A stretch of 64,000 nt of DNA from Euglena gracilis (Eukaryota > Euglenida > Euglenophyceae > Euglenales), in assembly GCA_039621445.1 (NCBI GenBank), contig CP154956.1, positions 53,677,143 to 53,741,142 on the forward strand. The letters run 5' to 3'. Shown in pieces: positions 35,606 to 47,900 of the stretch. Position 1 is the first letter of the stretch, and each line of letters starts with the position of its first letter. The position numbers and the translations under genes are program-made. The notes beneath the pieces were generated by a model. That model was not told where the DNA came from and made no database searches. It worked only from the letters and a program-made list of their open reading frames with translations.

Positions 35606-38600
35606 TGCAGTCACAAGTTCCATGTTTTGTGACAACTCATTACTGGCATTCATATGTCTGGTGGCGACCAGCCGCTGCCGCCATTTATCGTTGTGCCATG
35701 GCGAGGGGGCTAAGTTTGCATTAAGTTAGCGTTGGATTTGCAGAGGGGGGAAGGGGGTACAGACCACCCCTCCCCTTCAGACGGAGGGGGGAGGGGGTCC
35801 GGACCCTCCCCCCGGGAACCAAAAGAATTTTCTCCCCCGCTTCACACCAGAGAGGATGAAAATTGCTGCCTGTTTTGGCCGATTTTTTTTCTTCAAAAAA
35901 AGAGAGCGCGCGAGAACACATTTTTTGGGTTTTGTTTTTGCACATGATGGGAGGCAGGGTTCGATAAAAGGAGGGTGTACAGTTTTCAGATAGGGGGTAT
36001 CCCCCGATCCCCCCCCCCAACTCCTGGACCGGGGGGACTAGAGGAATCTGGACCCCTCCAACCTGGCAAGGGAGGTACGGAACGACCGGGGGGGCACGGG
36101 GGTTCGAAACAAACAAACCAATTCTTAGCTGTTCTCCTGCAAATTTGCCATCTTTTGCTGGGATTTGAAGCCACGGGGCATGTAGATGAAAGCATTTTGC
36201 ACAAAAAGAAAAAATGGCAAAATGAGGAGGGAGGTTTGTGCCAGGATGTCGATTAGTGTGGGGAAATGCAAAGAACCCTCCTAAAAAGTACCAATTTTTA
36301 GGACGGAAACTTTGAGCTTTTTTGTGAAAAAAATTGTGGTTTCCATTAAAAAAATAATCATGTGTTTTAGGTTCATTTTTCAAAAAAAATTCAAATTTTT
36401 TTCTGGCCAAAATCCCCGTTTTCCGAAATCGGTGAAAATGCTGTGGTGGGTGGGTGGGGGGTCGACCCCACTTCCCGGGTGGGGGGGGGGTCGACCCCCC
36501 CACCAGGCTTTCCATTGGAATGCACCAAGAGGTTGAGGTGAAGAAAATGGCATGGAGTTAGAGGTAAAGATTGCCATTCCCCCCCCCACACCACACACAC
36601 AAACACAATGACCGAAGAACACCAATGAGTGGGGACGGCCCCTTTCACTGGCACAAGCCACAGAGGGGGCAGGACTTGCCGGGCAGCTGGCAGCCTTCCC
36701 TCGCCGCCGTCCGTCTGTGCTGTGCCCGGCACTGGGTGGCGTGCCGCAGGAGGCGCGGGACATCGACGTGGAGGCGGTGAAGGCCCGGCTGGTGGAGGAC
36801 CTGGAGGAGCTGAAGCGGCGGCAGGCGGTGGTGCAGGCGTCGGTGTCGCTGCCGGCGCAGCCCGAGCCGGTCAAGACGGCCCCCAAGGTGCGGTACCTTG
36901 GCCCTCCCCCCCCCCCACCGCCTGGGTTGGTGCGGGGGGGGGAGGGACGGGGGGGGACCCCCCTGTGCAGGGCAGGGGGGGGTCGACCACCCCCCCACCC
37001 CCTGCATGGTGGGTGGGGGGGTCGACCACCCCCCCCCACCACCTCTTCCCGTATTTCCGGGAGCACCAATTTTTGGACCTGAAAAAATTTTCCCGGTGCC
37101 AAAGGCACCGGGTGTTGTTTTTTTTGACCCATTTTGGGACCCATATAGGGAGTCCCCCCAAAAACCACCCAAAACCCCATTTTTTCACTCCGTCCAAAAA
37201 TTCGACATTTTCTCAAAATGTTGATTTTGAGAGGTTTTTGAAGCAAAAAAATGCCATTGAAAGTCCAAAAAATTTCATTGAGAAAAAATATCTCTAAAAT
37301 TTGATTGTGCCAAAATTTGGTCCACTTTTTTTGACCTTCGTTTCCCCCCCCTTCCCGTCCTGCCCCTGTGGAAGATTGGGATGGGGCCCCCTGGAGACCT
37401 GCAGAGGCATTGATGGCAGTTTCTTGTCCGATCGGAAGAATTGCCCCAGCGTGCCCTCTCCCCCCCCCCCTTGGGTAGGGGGCGCCAGATCTGGGTGCCT
37501 TGGAGTGCCTGCCCAGGCAGCCTCCCCCAGGGGTAGGGTCGGCGACACTTTTTATCCAACCTGCCCCTTAAACCTCGGGGGTGCTTTTGGTCGTTTCCAT
37601 CTTGGTGGATTTGGTGGTGATGAGGACAGGGACAGGACAGGATGTCATTTAAAGACTTGGAGGGAGCCCAGCGGGGTTCCTTTGGGAGGGGGTCCAGCCA
37701 GCAGCCTTTTTCCTTTATCCTCAGACAACCCCCTCCCTCGACAGGTCCAGCCTCCAAAAGGACGGTGGCGTATTTTTGCTTAAAGAGGTGCAACAATGTG
37801 TCACAAATGGGCAGAAATGGGTCGACAATGGGCAACCCAGCAAAATTTTGTCTCGAAGGTCGACATTTTACGTACAGGGTTATACAAAGATTACGGAAAA
37901 CAAAAGACTGGTGAAAAAAATCTGACGATAAATATGTTTTGGCAAATTTTTGATTCGGAAAGTAATTTTGGTAAATTCAGTACTCAACCGCTCTTTTAAC
38001 ATGCATCGAGCAGCTTTGCCCATGTAAGGAAACTGAACACATTCAGACAAAAAATGCAACCAGGAGGCAATAATTTCAGCATGTGTTCATTTTTTGTCAT
38101 TTTTGGGCCATCTTTGACCATTTTCCAGCCATTTTTATCATATGGGGTGAGGCTTGATGGAAGTGGGCGTGAGAAACCGACACCGGTTCAAAATTATTTT
38201 TTAAAAGAATTTCGGAGAATTTTGGGGTTTTTTTTACCAGAATGTTTGTCTTCCTTAATTTTCATCCACCCTGCATTTGGCAAATCTGCATTTGGTGTCT
38301 TGGGCTTTTTTTTGCAGTTTTGTATAGTTTTTTTGGGGGGGGTGCCGAGTTCGACTGGGTCTGGCCCGGTTCTGGCCAGGGTTCAGCCACAGCCCTTTTC
38401 CGGCCAGCCCAAAATTTCCGGCCTCTGAGCTGGACCCCCCCCCCCGCTCCTCGGGCCCAGACCAGCTGCAATTCACCTGGCCACTGATGGAATTTGGAAT
38501 CACCCCCCTGGATTTCTGACGGAAACAGCATGTCCCAGGGAGAAGGAAAATATGCACCAGACAGTTTTTTGTCTCTTTTTACCTTTTTGTCTACATTTTT

Positions 38601-41600
38601 TTGCAGCCCTCAGATGTAGTTTTTTTTTGTCAAGAACTCAAAGTGTGCGCATTCATTAGAACCAAAAAAGCTGCAGCCAAACCTTCAAGGGTGAAGGTAT
38701 GTGTCGTCATGTTTGTGGATGTCTGTGCAAGCGTGATGGTTTGCCAGCATGCTCTCAACCATGGTTATTCCTGGAATATTTACAAAGAACAAATCACACT
38801 GTCTGCTTTGACTTTGACTTTGACTTCAAAACTTTGTAAAAATGCCAAACCTGAATTAGGGGGCATTTGGACGGTTGGAATTTTCTTGCAGGAATGCAAA
38901 TGAGGTGGCTTCTTTTTCAGAGAAGAACAAGGGGGTTGAAAACAGAGCTGATATTCTCAAGGCAGTTGATTCCTTAACTCCCCCCCCCGGTGGGCGGCTC
39001 TTAAGAAGTTCCAGGAGGGTCCAAATATTTTTTGCGTTATTGCTGGAATAGGGTTAAGGTTAGGGGTTCGGCTTAACTTTAGGCCTAACTTGCACACCTA
39101 ACACTAATCTCTCAGCAGGCTTAACTTTGGCCTAACTCCTAACCGTAACCCTGTTCCATCCATAACCCAAATTTTTTCGCGACCCCCTGTGACTTCTTAA
39201 GCCCCCCCCCCCCGGGGGGGCGTCGCTGAAGCCAGAGATATACCCCCCCCCAGGTTGCTGACGAAAGCAAACAAGCTGGGATGCTCCAGTTCAGCAAATG
39301 GACCATTGGGGCGGCTGAGCAGTGCCGCGAGGGGCCTCTGCTGGACAGCGGAGGTTTTGGCCCTTCCCTTGCCGCCGTCCGTCTGTGCTGTGCCCGGCAC
39401 TGGGTGGCGTGCCGCAGGAGGCGCGGGACATCGACGTGGAGGCGGTGAAGGCCCGGCTGGTGGAGGACCTGGAGGAGCTGAAGCGGCGGCAGGCGGTGGT
39501 GCAGGCGTCGGTGTCGCTGCCGGCGCAGCCCGAGCCGGTCAAGACGGCCCCCAAGGTTGTGCCTTGCCCCCCCACCGCCTGGGTTGGGGTACAGTGGGGG
39601 AACAATTTCAAAAAATCCAAGCCCATCAAAAAGCGTTTTTGGGGGGGTTTTAAGGCCCCGGAGGCGCCAGGGTCCAAAAAATGGCCATTTTCAAGGGAAA
39701 TTTGCCTGGGTCGACAGGCACTGGTGTCGGAAACTGACCTCCCGGCCCAAATGCCAGTGATCGCCATCCCCGCTGCTCACAGTTTTCTCCTCCTCCCAGC
39801 ATGGGAAATTGCAAGGACGGTCATTGCCTTTCCTTCCTTCCCCATTATTTTAGAGGGCCTTTAAACACCTCACAGAAAAATCAATTCTTTTGGTGAAAAA
39901 TGCCTTTTAACAACTTTCAAAATCTATAAAAATATTGAAATACCATTCTGGCAAATTCTTTCTCCAAACAAAAAGGAAGTCACAAAGTCTTGGGGGGTAA
40001 AAGCCAACCCTAGGGAAACAAAAATTGATTTCTGGAATCGCTCGAGGATTGCCTATCCAACCATATTTGGAAAACAGGGGTTTCAACCTGTTTTTATTCA
40101 CTTTGGATCAGGCTTCTCTTTACGGGAAGGGGGTTGTTTTGGGGTGCCTGTGCTTGGGGTGCTATGGGGTGCCTGCCGGCGTGGCAGGCACCCCCCCCCC
40201 CCTCGCGGCTGGGGAATGCCACAGAGGGCAGAGGGGGTGGGGCTTGCCGGGCAGCTGGCAGCCTTCCCTCGCCGCCGTCCGTCTGTGCTGTGCCCGGCAC
40301 TGGGTGGCGTGCCGCAGGAGGCGCGGGACATCGACGTGGAGGCGGTGAAGGCCCGGTTGGTGGAGGACCTGGAGGACCTGGAGGAGGTCTCTTCCCCTGG
40401 TCGATGGGGTCCTGCCAGCCACGTTCTTTCCTCAACCAGCAGCAGTGCAGTTGAAAAGGGTCTGCTGAGATGACCCCCACCCAATTAGAAATCCCCCCCA
40501 AAATAACAACATTCAGGTTTCCCGCCAAAAATCTAAATAGCACCCCCCCCCCGGCAGCCGTTTGTTTTCCAGGCGCTTGCAAACTGCAAGCATGCAAATG
40601 CAAGGTGGATCGGATTCAGGGCTTTTTTTTGGGTCTTGGACCCCTGGGGGTGTAGGGTGGGTGGGTGGGTCCGGACGAGCCCCCCCCCCCCCGGGGGTCC
40701 CCCAGGGGGTGGGATAAACTTTTCGGCGCCAAAGGCACCGAAAATATTTGAAAAGTGCTATTTTTAGCACTTTTCGCAATTTTGGCCGTTTTGGGGGGAA
40801 TTTGAGTGGGTCCCCTGGGACCCCCCCCCCCCGGGCCCGCAGGGGGTGGGTGGGTGTGGGGGGGACCCCCCTCCCCCCTGGTCTTAAATAAAACCCCTGA
40901 TCGGTTTCTTTGGGGGCATCAAAAAAGAGTGACATATTCGAGGAACTCTGGCCAAAGAACATACACATAAAAAAGAGTTATTTCCATGTCAGGAAGTCCA
41001 AAGGGCCTGGCTTTTTACACGCGGCGCGAAGCGCCGAAAGAAGTCCAAAGGACCTGGCTTTTTACACGCGGCGTGAAGCGCCGAAGGTTTTTTGGACCGC
41101 ACGCAAGGACGCCCAATTCGAAGCCCCCCCCCCCCCATGTATTCCGCAAACTGGCCGAGTGGTAGCCCCGAGGGCTTCCAATTGGGGGGGGGGCACGACC
41201 AATTTATGACCAATTTGTGACGAATTTCCCAGCAACCTGGCTGAGCTGAATTCATAGAGAATCCCCCCCATCTCCAGCTACCAGCTCTCCTGCCCCCCCC
41301 CCCAGAACCCTGCGCAATTACACACAGGAACATGAAAAATCTTGCTGCCAAAATAAATAACCCGAAATGAAATGATTTTTGAAGATTTACGAAGAAAACC
41401 CGCAAAATCCCACATAAAAAGAGAGCAAAAATAGTGATTCCAGAAAAAACAAAACCAGAAATTCTGGCCATTTTAAGGTGGCCCCGCCCAAACCAAATTG
41501 GTAGTTTTTGGGCTTGCCCCCGACCCCCAGGAGAAAAAATCAAGGCAACAACCCAAAACGTCCGAAGATGGCCCCACCAAAATGGCCCAAAATCGGCCCC

Positions 41601-44600
41601 CCAAAAAAGAAACGGCTGTAATTCGGGCTGCAACCCAAGGTCCAACCCCCTGCGGGGGGGAGGTAGGGCACGTAACCAAAAGTGCGCGGGCACTCGGCTG
41701 AGGCATTTCCAGCGCCGACGGCAATGGGAGCCCAGAAATGCCCTTTTTTTGGGACTTTTTTTTTGGCCCACAACCAGGGTAGTGTTGCCTGCCCAGGCAT
41801 TCGAGGGCACTCCGTTGGTCAGGAAACTCATGTGTTTTCGGGAAAATCGACAAAACCCAAAAGCCTGAAAATGGTTGAAATACCAGGTTTCTATTCTGAG
41901 ACCCACACCACTGCAATGACTGAATGACAGACAAGCAGGGATGCTCTGGTTCAGCAACTGGGGCAGCTGAGCAATTCCACGAAGGGGACCCTGCCAGGAA
42001 GCGTCGGAGGCTTTGGCCCTTCCCTCGCCGTCGTCCGTCTGTGTTGTGCCCGGCACTGGGTGGCGTGCCGCAGGAGGCGCGGGACATCGACGTGGAGGCG
42101 GTGAAGGCCCGGTTGGTGGAGGACCTGGAGGAGCTGAAGCGGCGGCAGGCGGTGGTGCAGGCGTCGGTGTCGCTGCCGGCTCAGCCCGAGCCGGTCAAGA
42201 CAGCCCCGAAGGTTGCACCCCGTCCCCCCTTCCGCCACTGGCCGTGTTGGGCTGTGGTCCTTGCCAACATTATGGTGGGACGGGCGGGGTGAGGGGCGAG
42301 GGAGGGCCATTTAGGTCTCTTCCCCTAGTCTATGGGGTCCCGCCAGCCACGTTCTTTCCTTAGCCAGCAGCAATGCAGCCGAGCTTGAAAGGCTGCACCT
42401 CAAGGTCTGCTAAGATATGTTGGACGACGAGAGCAACTAGAGTGAGCTGGGTTAATAGAGCACCCCCCCCCCCCCCCGGTGGCCTGCCCTCTCCCTCAAA
42501 CCAAATTGGTTGTTTTGGGCTTGACCCCAACCCTCAATCAAAAAAAATCAAGGCAAACACCGAAAACGTCCGAAAATGGCCCCACCAAAACGGCCCCAAT
42601 ATCGGCCCAAAAATGAAACGGCTATGCATGAAGAGTTGGGTGGAAAGCTGAAATGCAGCCCGTGGCACTCTGTTACACTAATACGCCGCCATGGCCACCT
42701 GCACGCTTTGCCCCCGATAACAGCCCATTTTTAGCCGTTTTTTTGGGTTTCTTTTAAGGTCAAAAATATCAAAATTTTAAATATTCCTCAATTGTGGTGG
42801 GGAATGAAAGGAAATCGCTTGGAACCCAAAACAAAACCCCAGGACCTTCAATCACCCACCCCAAATGAGCTGTTTTCCTCAGGCCCTGCAGCACCTGTGG
42901 AGGGGTTGAATTATCAGGCCCCGGCACCCCATTTTTGGCTTTAAACCCATGGATTTTTGGGCAAAAAAAGTCGGGAAAAAATCGAAAATTTTTGTTTGCC
43001 TGAAGTGATGTTTTTTGGGGGTCCCGGACCCAGAAGCGCTGTTGTTGAGCTGAAAAGGAGCGTTTTTCGACCCCCGGCGCCCCGTTTTGGGCGCGAAACC
43101 CGTTTACTTTGGGTCAAAAAACAGGTCGAAAAGTCGAAAAAATCTAAAAATTTTGTTTTCCCGAAACGATGCTTTTTGGGTCCCCAAACCCCGAAAAAAG
43201 CTGTTTTTATAGCCGAAAAGGAGCGTTTTTCAACCCCCTGGTGCCCCAAACCCATTTTTTTTTGGTCCGAAACCCATGGATTTTGGTCAAAATCGGGTCA
43301 AAAAATTCGAAGAAAAGATCGAAAACATTTTTTTTGCCCGAAACGATGTGGGCACTCGGCTGAGGCCTTTCCAGCGCCGACGGCAACGGGAGCCCAGAAA
43401 AACCCCTTTTTGGGCACTTTTTGGACCACGACCAGGCAGGCAGGGTAGTATTGCCTGCCCAGGCATTTAGGGGCACTCCGTCGGTCAGGAAACGTGTCAG
43501 TTTTCCAGCACAATTGACATAACCGAAATTAGCCTGAAAATAGTTGAAATACCAGGTTTCTATTTTGAGCCACACCACCGCAATGACTGAATGACGGACA
43601 AGCAGGGATGCTCCGGTTCAGCAAATGGACCATTAAGGCAGCTGAGCATTCCACGAAGGGGGCCCTGCCAGGCAGCGTCGGAGGCTTTGGCCCTTCCCTC
43701 GCCGCCGTCTGTCTTTGCCGTTCCGGGCACTTGGGTGGCGTGCCGCAGGAGGCGCGGGACATCGACGTGGAGGCGGTGAAGGCCCAGCTGGTGGAGGATC
43801 TGGAGGAGCTGAAGCGGCGGCAGGCGGTGGTGCAGGCGTCGGTGTCGCTGCCGGCGCAGCCCGAGCCAGTCAAGACGGCCCCCAAGGTGTGGCACCTGGG
43901 CCCTCTCCCTCCCCTACCGCGCCGGTGATGGGGTGGGGTGGGGAACAGTTCAGAAAAATTTAAGGTTATTTAAAGGCCCCGGAGGTGCTGGGTCCCTGAA
44001 AATGGCCATTTTCAAGGGAAATCCGGGCCAGCAGGCGTTGGGGTCCAGAACCGACCCCTCCCCCCGGACTGCTATGGGCAGGCACCCCATAGCACAAGGT
44101 AACCCTCTTCCTGTAAAGAGAAGCCTGATCCAAAATGAATAAAAACAGGTTGAAACCCCTGTTTTCCAAATATGGTTGGATAGGGAATCCTCGAGCGATG
44201 CCAGAAATCAATTTTTTTCCTAGAGTTGGCTTTTACCCCCCAAGGCTTCCTTTTTGTTTGGAGAAAGATTTTGCCAGAATGGTATTTCAATATTTTTAGA
44301 ATTTTGAAAGTTGTTAAAAGGCATTTTTCACCAAAAGAATTAATTTTTCTGTGAGGTGTTTAAGGGCCCTCTAAAATAATGCCTGGCGGGGGTTGGTGAC
44401 GTGGGAAGGAAGGAAAGGCAATCACCGTCCTTGCAGTTTCCCATGCTGGGAGGAGGGGGAAACTGTGAGCAGCGGGGATGGCGATCACTGGCATTTGGGG
44501 GCGGCTGGGGAATGCCACAGAGGGCAGAGGGGGTGGGGCTTGCCAGGCAGCTGGCAGCCTTCCCTCACCGCCGTCCGTCTGTGCTGTGCCGGCACTGGGT

Positions 44601-44857
44601 GGCGTGCCGCAGGAGGCGTGGGACATCGACGTGGAGGCGGTGAAGGCCCGGCTGGCGGAGGACCCGGAGGAGCTGAAGCGGCGGCAGGCGGTGGTGCAGG
44701 CGTCGGTGTCGCTGCCGGCGCAGCCCGAGCCGGTCAAGACGGCCCCCAAGGTTGTGCCCGCCTTCCCGCCTAAATGATGAACAGGAAACATAAGAAGAAG
44801 AAGAAGAAGAAAAAGAATAATAATATAATAATAATAATGATGATGATAATGATAATA

Positions 44858-44904
<47 letters not shown>

Positions 44905-47900
44905 AATATATATATACACATATATACATACATACATACATATATATATATATATCTGTAATAAATGAATAAAAATATATTTAATATATAAGCATAATAA
45001 TAACAAAAAACATGCACAAATAACCATTTATATCCAGAAATAAGGGTTTTGTGTTGTATTGTATTTTGTATGATCAAGTCGCGTTCTACGATCTGGCAAA
45101 TAGCACAGAAGATCTTCGCTTTGAAAATGTAATTGGTGTTCCCCAACTCATCTGGGACAGTGTAGATCAGCTCAAGGGTGAGCATACAGCAGGCTTTGAC
45201 ACAAAGGCCAGAACCCCTCACAAATTTGGTGGAGGGGAGTTACAATTGGAAGTCGGGGGTTGCCATTGCCGTTATTGGCGATCGAATTTTTCGAACAAAC
45301 GGAGAAGCTGCGGAGTTTTTCCTTTTGCGAATCTGTGCCGCAGGAAGCCCACACGCTGTGTCATCATTTGTGGCTTCCAGGAGCCTCGTTGCCCTCACCG
45401 AGCCACTGTTTTCCGTCGCAGGTCGCCCCCCTCCCCTCCACCGCGCCGGCCAACGTTTCGGCGCCGCCCAGCCTGTCCCTCGGGCTCGGGGCTGGCGGAG
45501 CTTCACCGGCTGCACAGCCGGATGCCCCCGTGTGTCCCCCCCCGTTTTGAAAACCCGCAAGCACACCCGCACGTTCCTTTCCATTCTAAATGTTCCAGTC
45601 CAGGCTGCTTTTGAACTTTGAGGGTTCGCAGTGCCCTGGGGGGGGGGGTCGGCTGCAGCTGCTCCAAATTTGGCCAGTGGAAATCCTAGTGGACCCCTCC
45701 CAGGGGGGAGATCCATTAGGCGCGAAGTTCCGAAATTTTTCGGGACCCAAAACCTCGCCAAAAATGCCCACTTGTACCCACCTCAGTGTGTAGCGCCGGA
45801 GGGATTTTGGGACTTCCTGGACACCCCAGGCATCAGCAATATTTTTAAGGTGGTTTTGAAGGGTTTTTAAGGTTTTTAAGGCATTTTTAAGAATTTTTAA
45901 GGCGTCCATTTTTCATTGGCGGTCAAAGAGCCATCTGGGCATCAAACCAACATTGGTCCCGGTTGAAAATCAAAAACCCCACTTTTTTTTGAGTTTTGGG
46001 TGCACAGAAAATGTTCCAGCAATGCCAGAAATCATTTATCCCCCCAGAGTTGGCTTGTTTTTGCCAAGGGTTTTGCGACATCCTTTTTCCTTTAAATTTG
46101 AAAGATTTTCCAGGACCAATTTTTTTTGAAAGGATTTTGAAGGGTTTTAAGGATATTTTTAAGGCGCCACAAAAAATTATGCCTGCCCCCGGGGGGTCTT
46201 GCTGGTCCAATGTCCAGCAAAATGGCTACCCCCCCCAGGTTTTTAAGGAAAAGCCTCTTCCAGGCAGCTGAGGTTCTGCCCATTCCAGTTGGCAGGCCTC
46301 TCACAAAAGATTTCGGTGAACGTGATTTGTTTGTGATTTGCACAGCGGTGGACGTTTTTTTTGCAAAAAAGTTTGTGGGTTTTGTTTCCCAGACAACAGC
46401 CGCCGACCACAATATCTTCGGACAATGGCGACAGAGGCTGTCTTTGGTTTTTCGGGAAGCATCAAAGGTTTCGGGGTTCTGGTGGCTGGGTGAAGTTCGA
46501 AGGAAGGAGGAAGGTTCGTCACAGTAGTCGGTAAATGCCGATTATTTGTCCGTCCGTCCGTCTGTCCATTCCAAATATTTTTTTAAGTTTCATGACGCCG
46601 GGGGGGGGGGGTCCCAGCCGAGCCCCCCCCCCCCCCCCGGGGGGGGGTCAGGCCGAGTGGGTACCCTGCCAGAGGCAGGGAGGGCTTTCTTCAATTTTCG
46701 GTGCAAAGCGCCGATAATGTTTTTTTTTGGACCCCAAAATGGACCCCCAAAAATGGGGCCCCCAGCCTCCCCCCCCCCTTGGGGTGCTCCCGGGGGTGGG
46801 TGGGTCTGGACCCCCCGGGTCCAAAAAAACAACCTCTCGTCCATTCTATTTGTTCGTTTGCTTATTGTCGGCTTCTCCTTCCGCCCATACTTTCTGTTGT
46901 TCGTTTATGAACGGGTTCATACAATAATTCATGTGTGCGGGGCCGCCACCCCAATTCGACCCGTGTGGTCTCCCCTCAGCCAACCCCAAAGGGCAGTGCC
47001 ACGTCTGTTGGTCCGCCGTCAAAGGCGACACCAACCGTGCTCAAGGACAGTGCGGGAGTGACTAAGGCGGACACCAAGCCAGTGCCCCGAGGGTGTGCCC
47101 CCCCCCAACTTGATTTGCCTTGTGGCTGGGAAGGCTGAAGCGACACAGGGGTGCAGCTGGCAGCCTCCACCAACCCTAGGCATATGTTCTCTTGCATGAA
47201 TATAAGCAGAAGTTTCTCCCGAAGAAATGCGACGTTGTTCAGTTCTTGTTTTTAAGCCTTGGTTTTATTGGGAAAGCATCATCGAGGAATTCTTTTTTTG
47301 TCCATGGCTTTTTCTATGTCTCAATTTTTGTGCTCATTTTCAAATTCTTTAACAGCAAGAGTGCACTTTTTCCCAGTGCCAGCTGTTTCAAGTTTCCCAG
47401 GACACAAAAATCATTTTTTCCCCAAGGACACGAAAATCATTTTGGATGTTTTGATTAACCCCCAAAATTCCGGAGAATGTAATTTGCTTTTTTGAGCTTG
47501 CTTGAGTTTTCTAGTTTTGGGTTGCATTTTTTTTGACAGTCTAAATGGTATCTGCACTCACACAAGTCCGCGCGCGCATGCACACACACACACACACAAA
47601 TACACACACTCACACAAACACCAAGACACAACCACAAATTCTCGCATATGCACACACACAACAGATGCTATTTTCTGTCATCGTGTTCGGTTTGCCTGTG
47701 CATTTATCTAGTTTTTACCAGCTGCTCAAAATTTATTTTAATACATGGCATTTGGTTGACCGAATTTGTTGGGGTGGTGCTGCAACAAAGCTGGTTGGGG
47801 TATTGCTGCGTGGGGCCAGGAGTGTGTCAGTTTGCATACACACCGTCACCATAACCCATGGGCTGGGCATAGGCATTGGGGCTGGGGGTTGGGTACCACC

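Noticed and set aside
39050-39150. Telomere-like GGTTAGGG sequence
   Set aside because: Only isolated GGTTAAGGTTAGGGG copies inside a small inverted-repeat element, not a tandem telomere array.
44360-45221. Minus-strand frames with His-, Ile- or Ser-rich runs, and an opposite Met-rich frame
   Set aside because: They are produced by the ATG/AAT/AT microsatellite.
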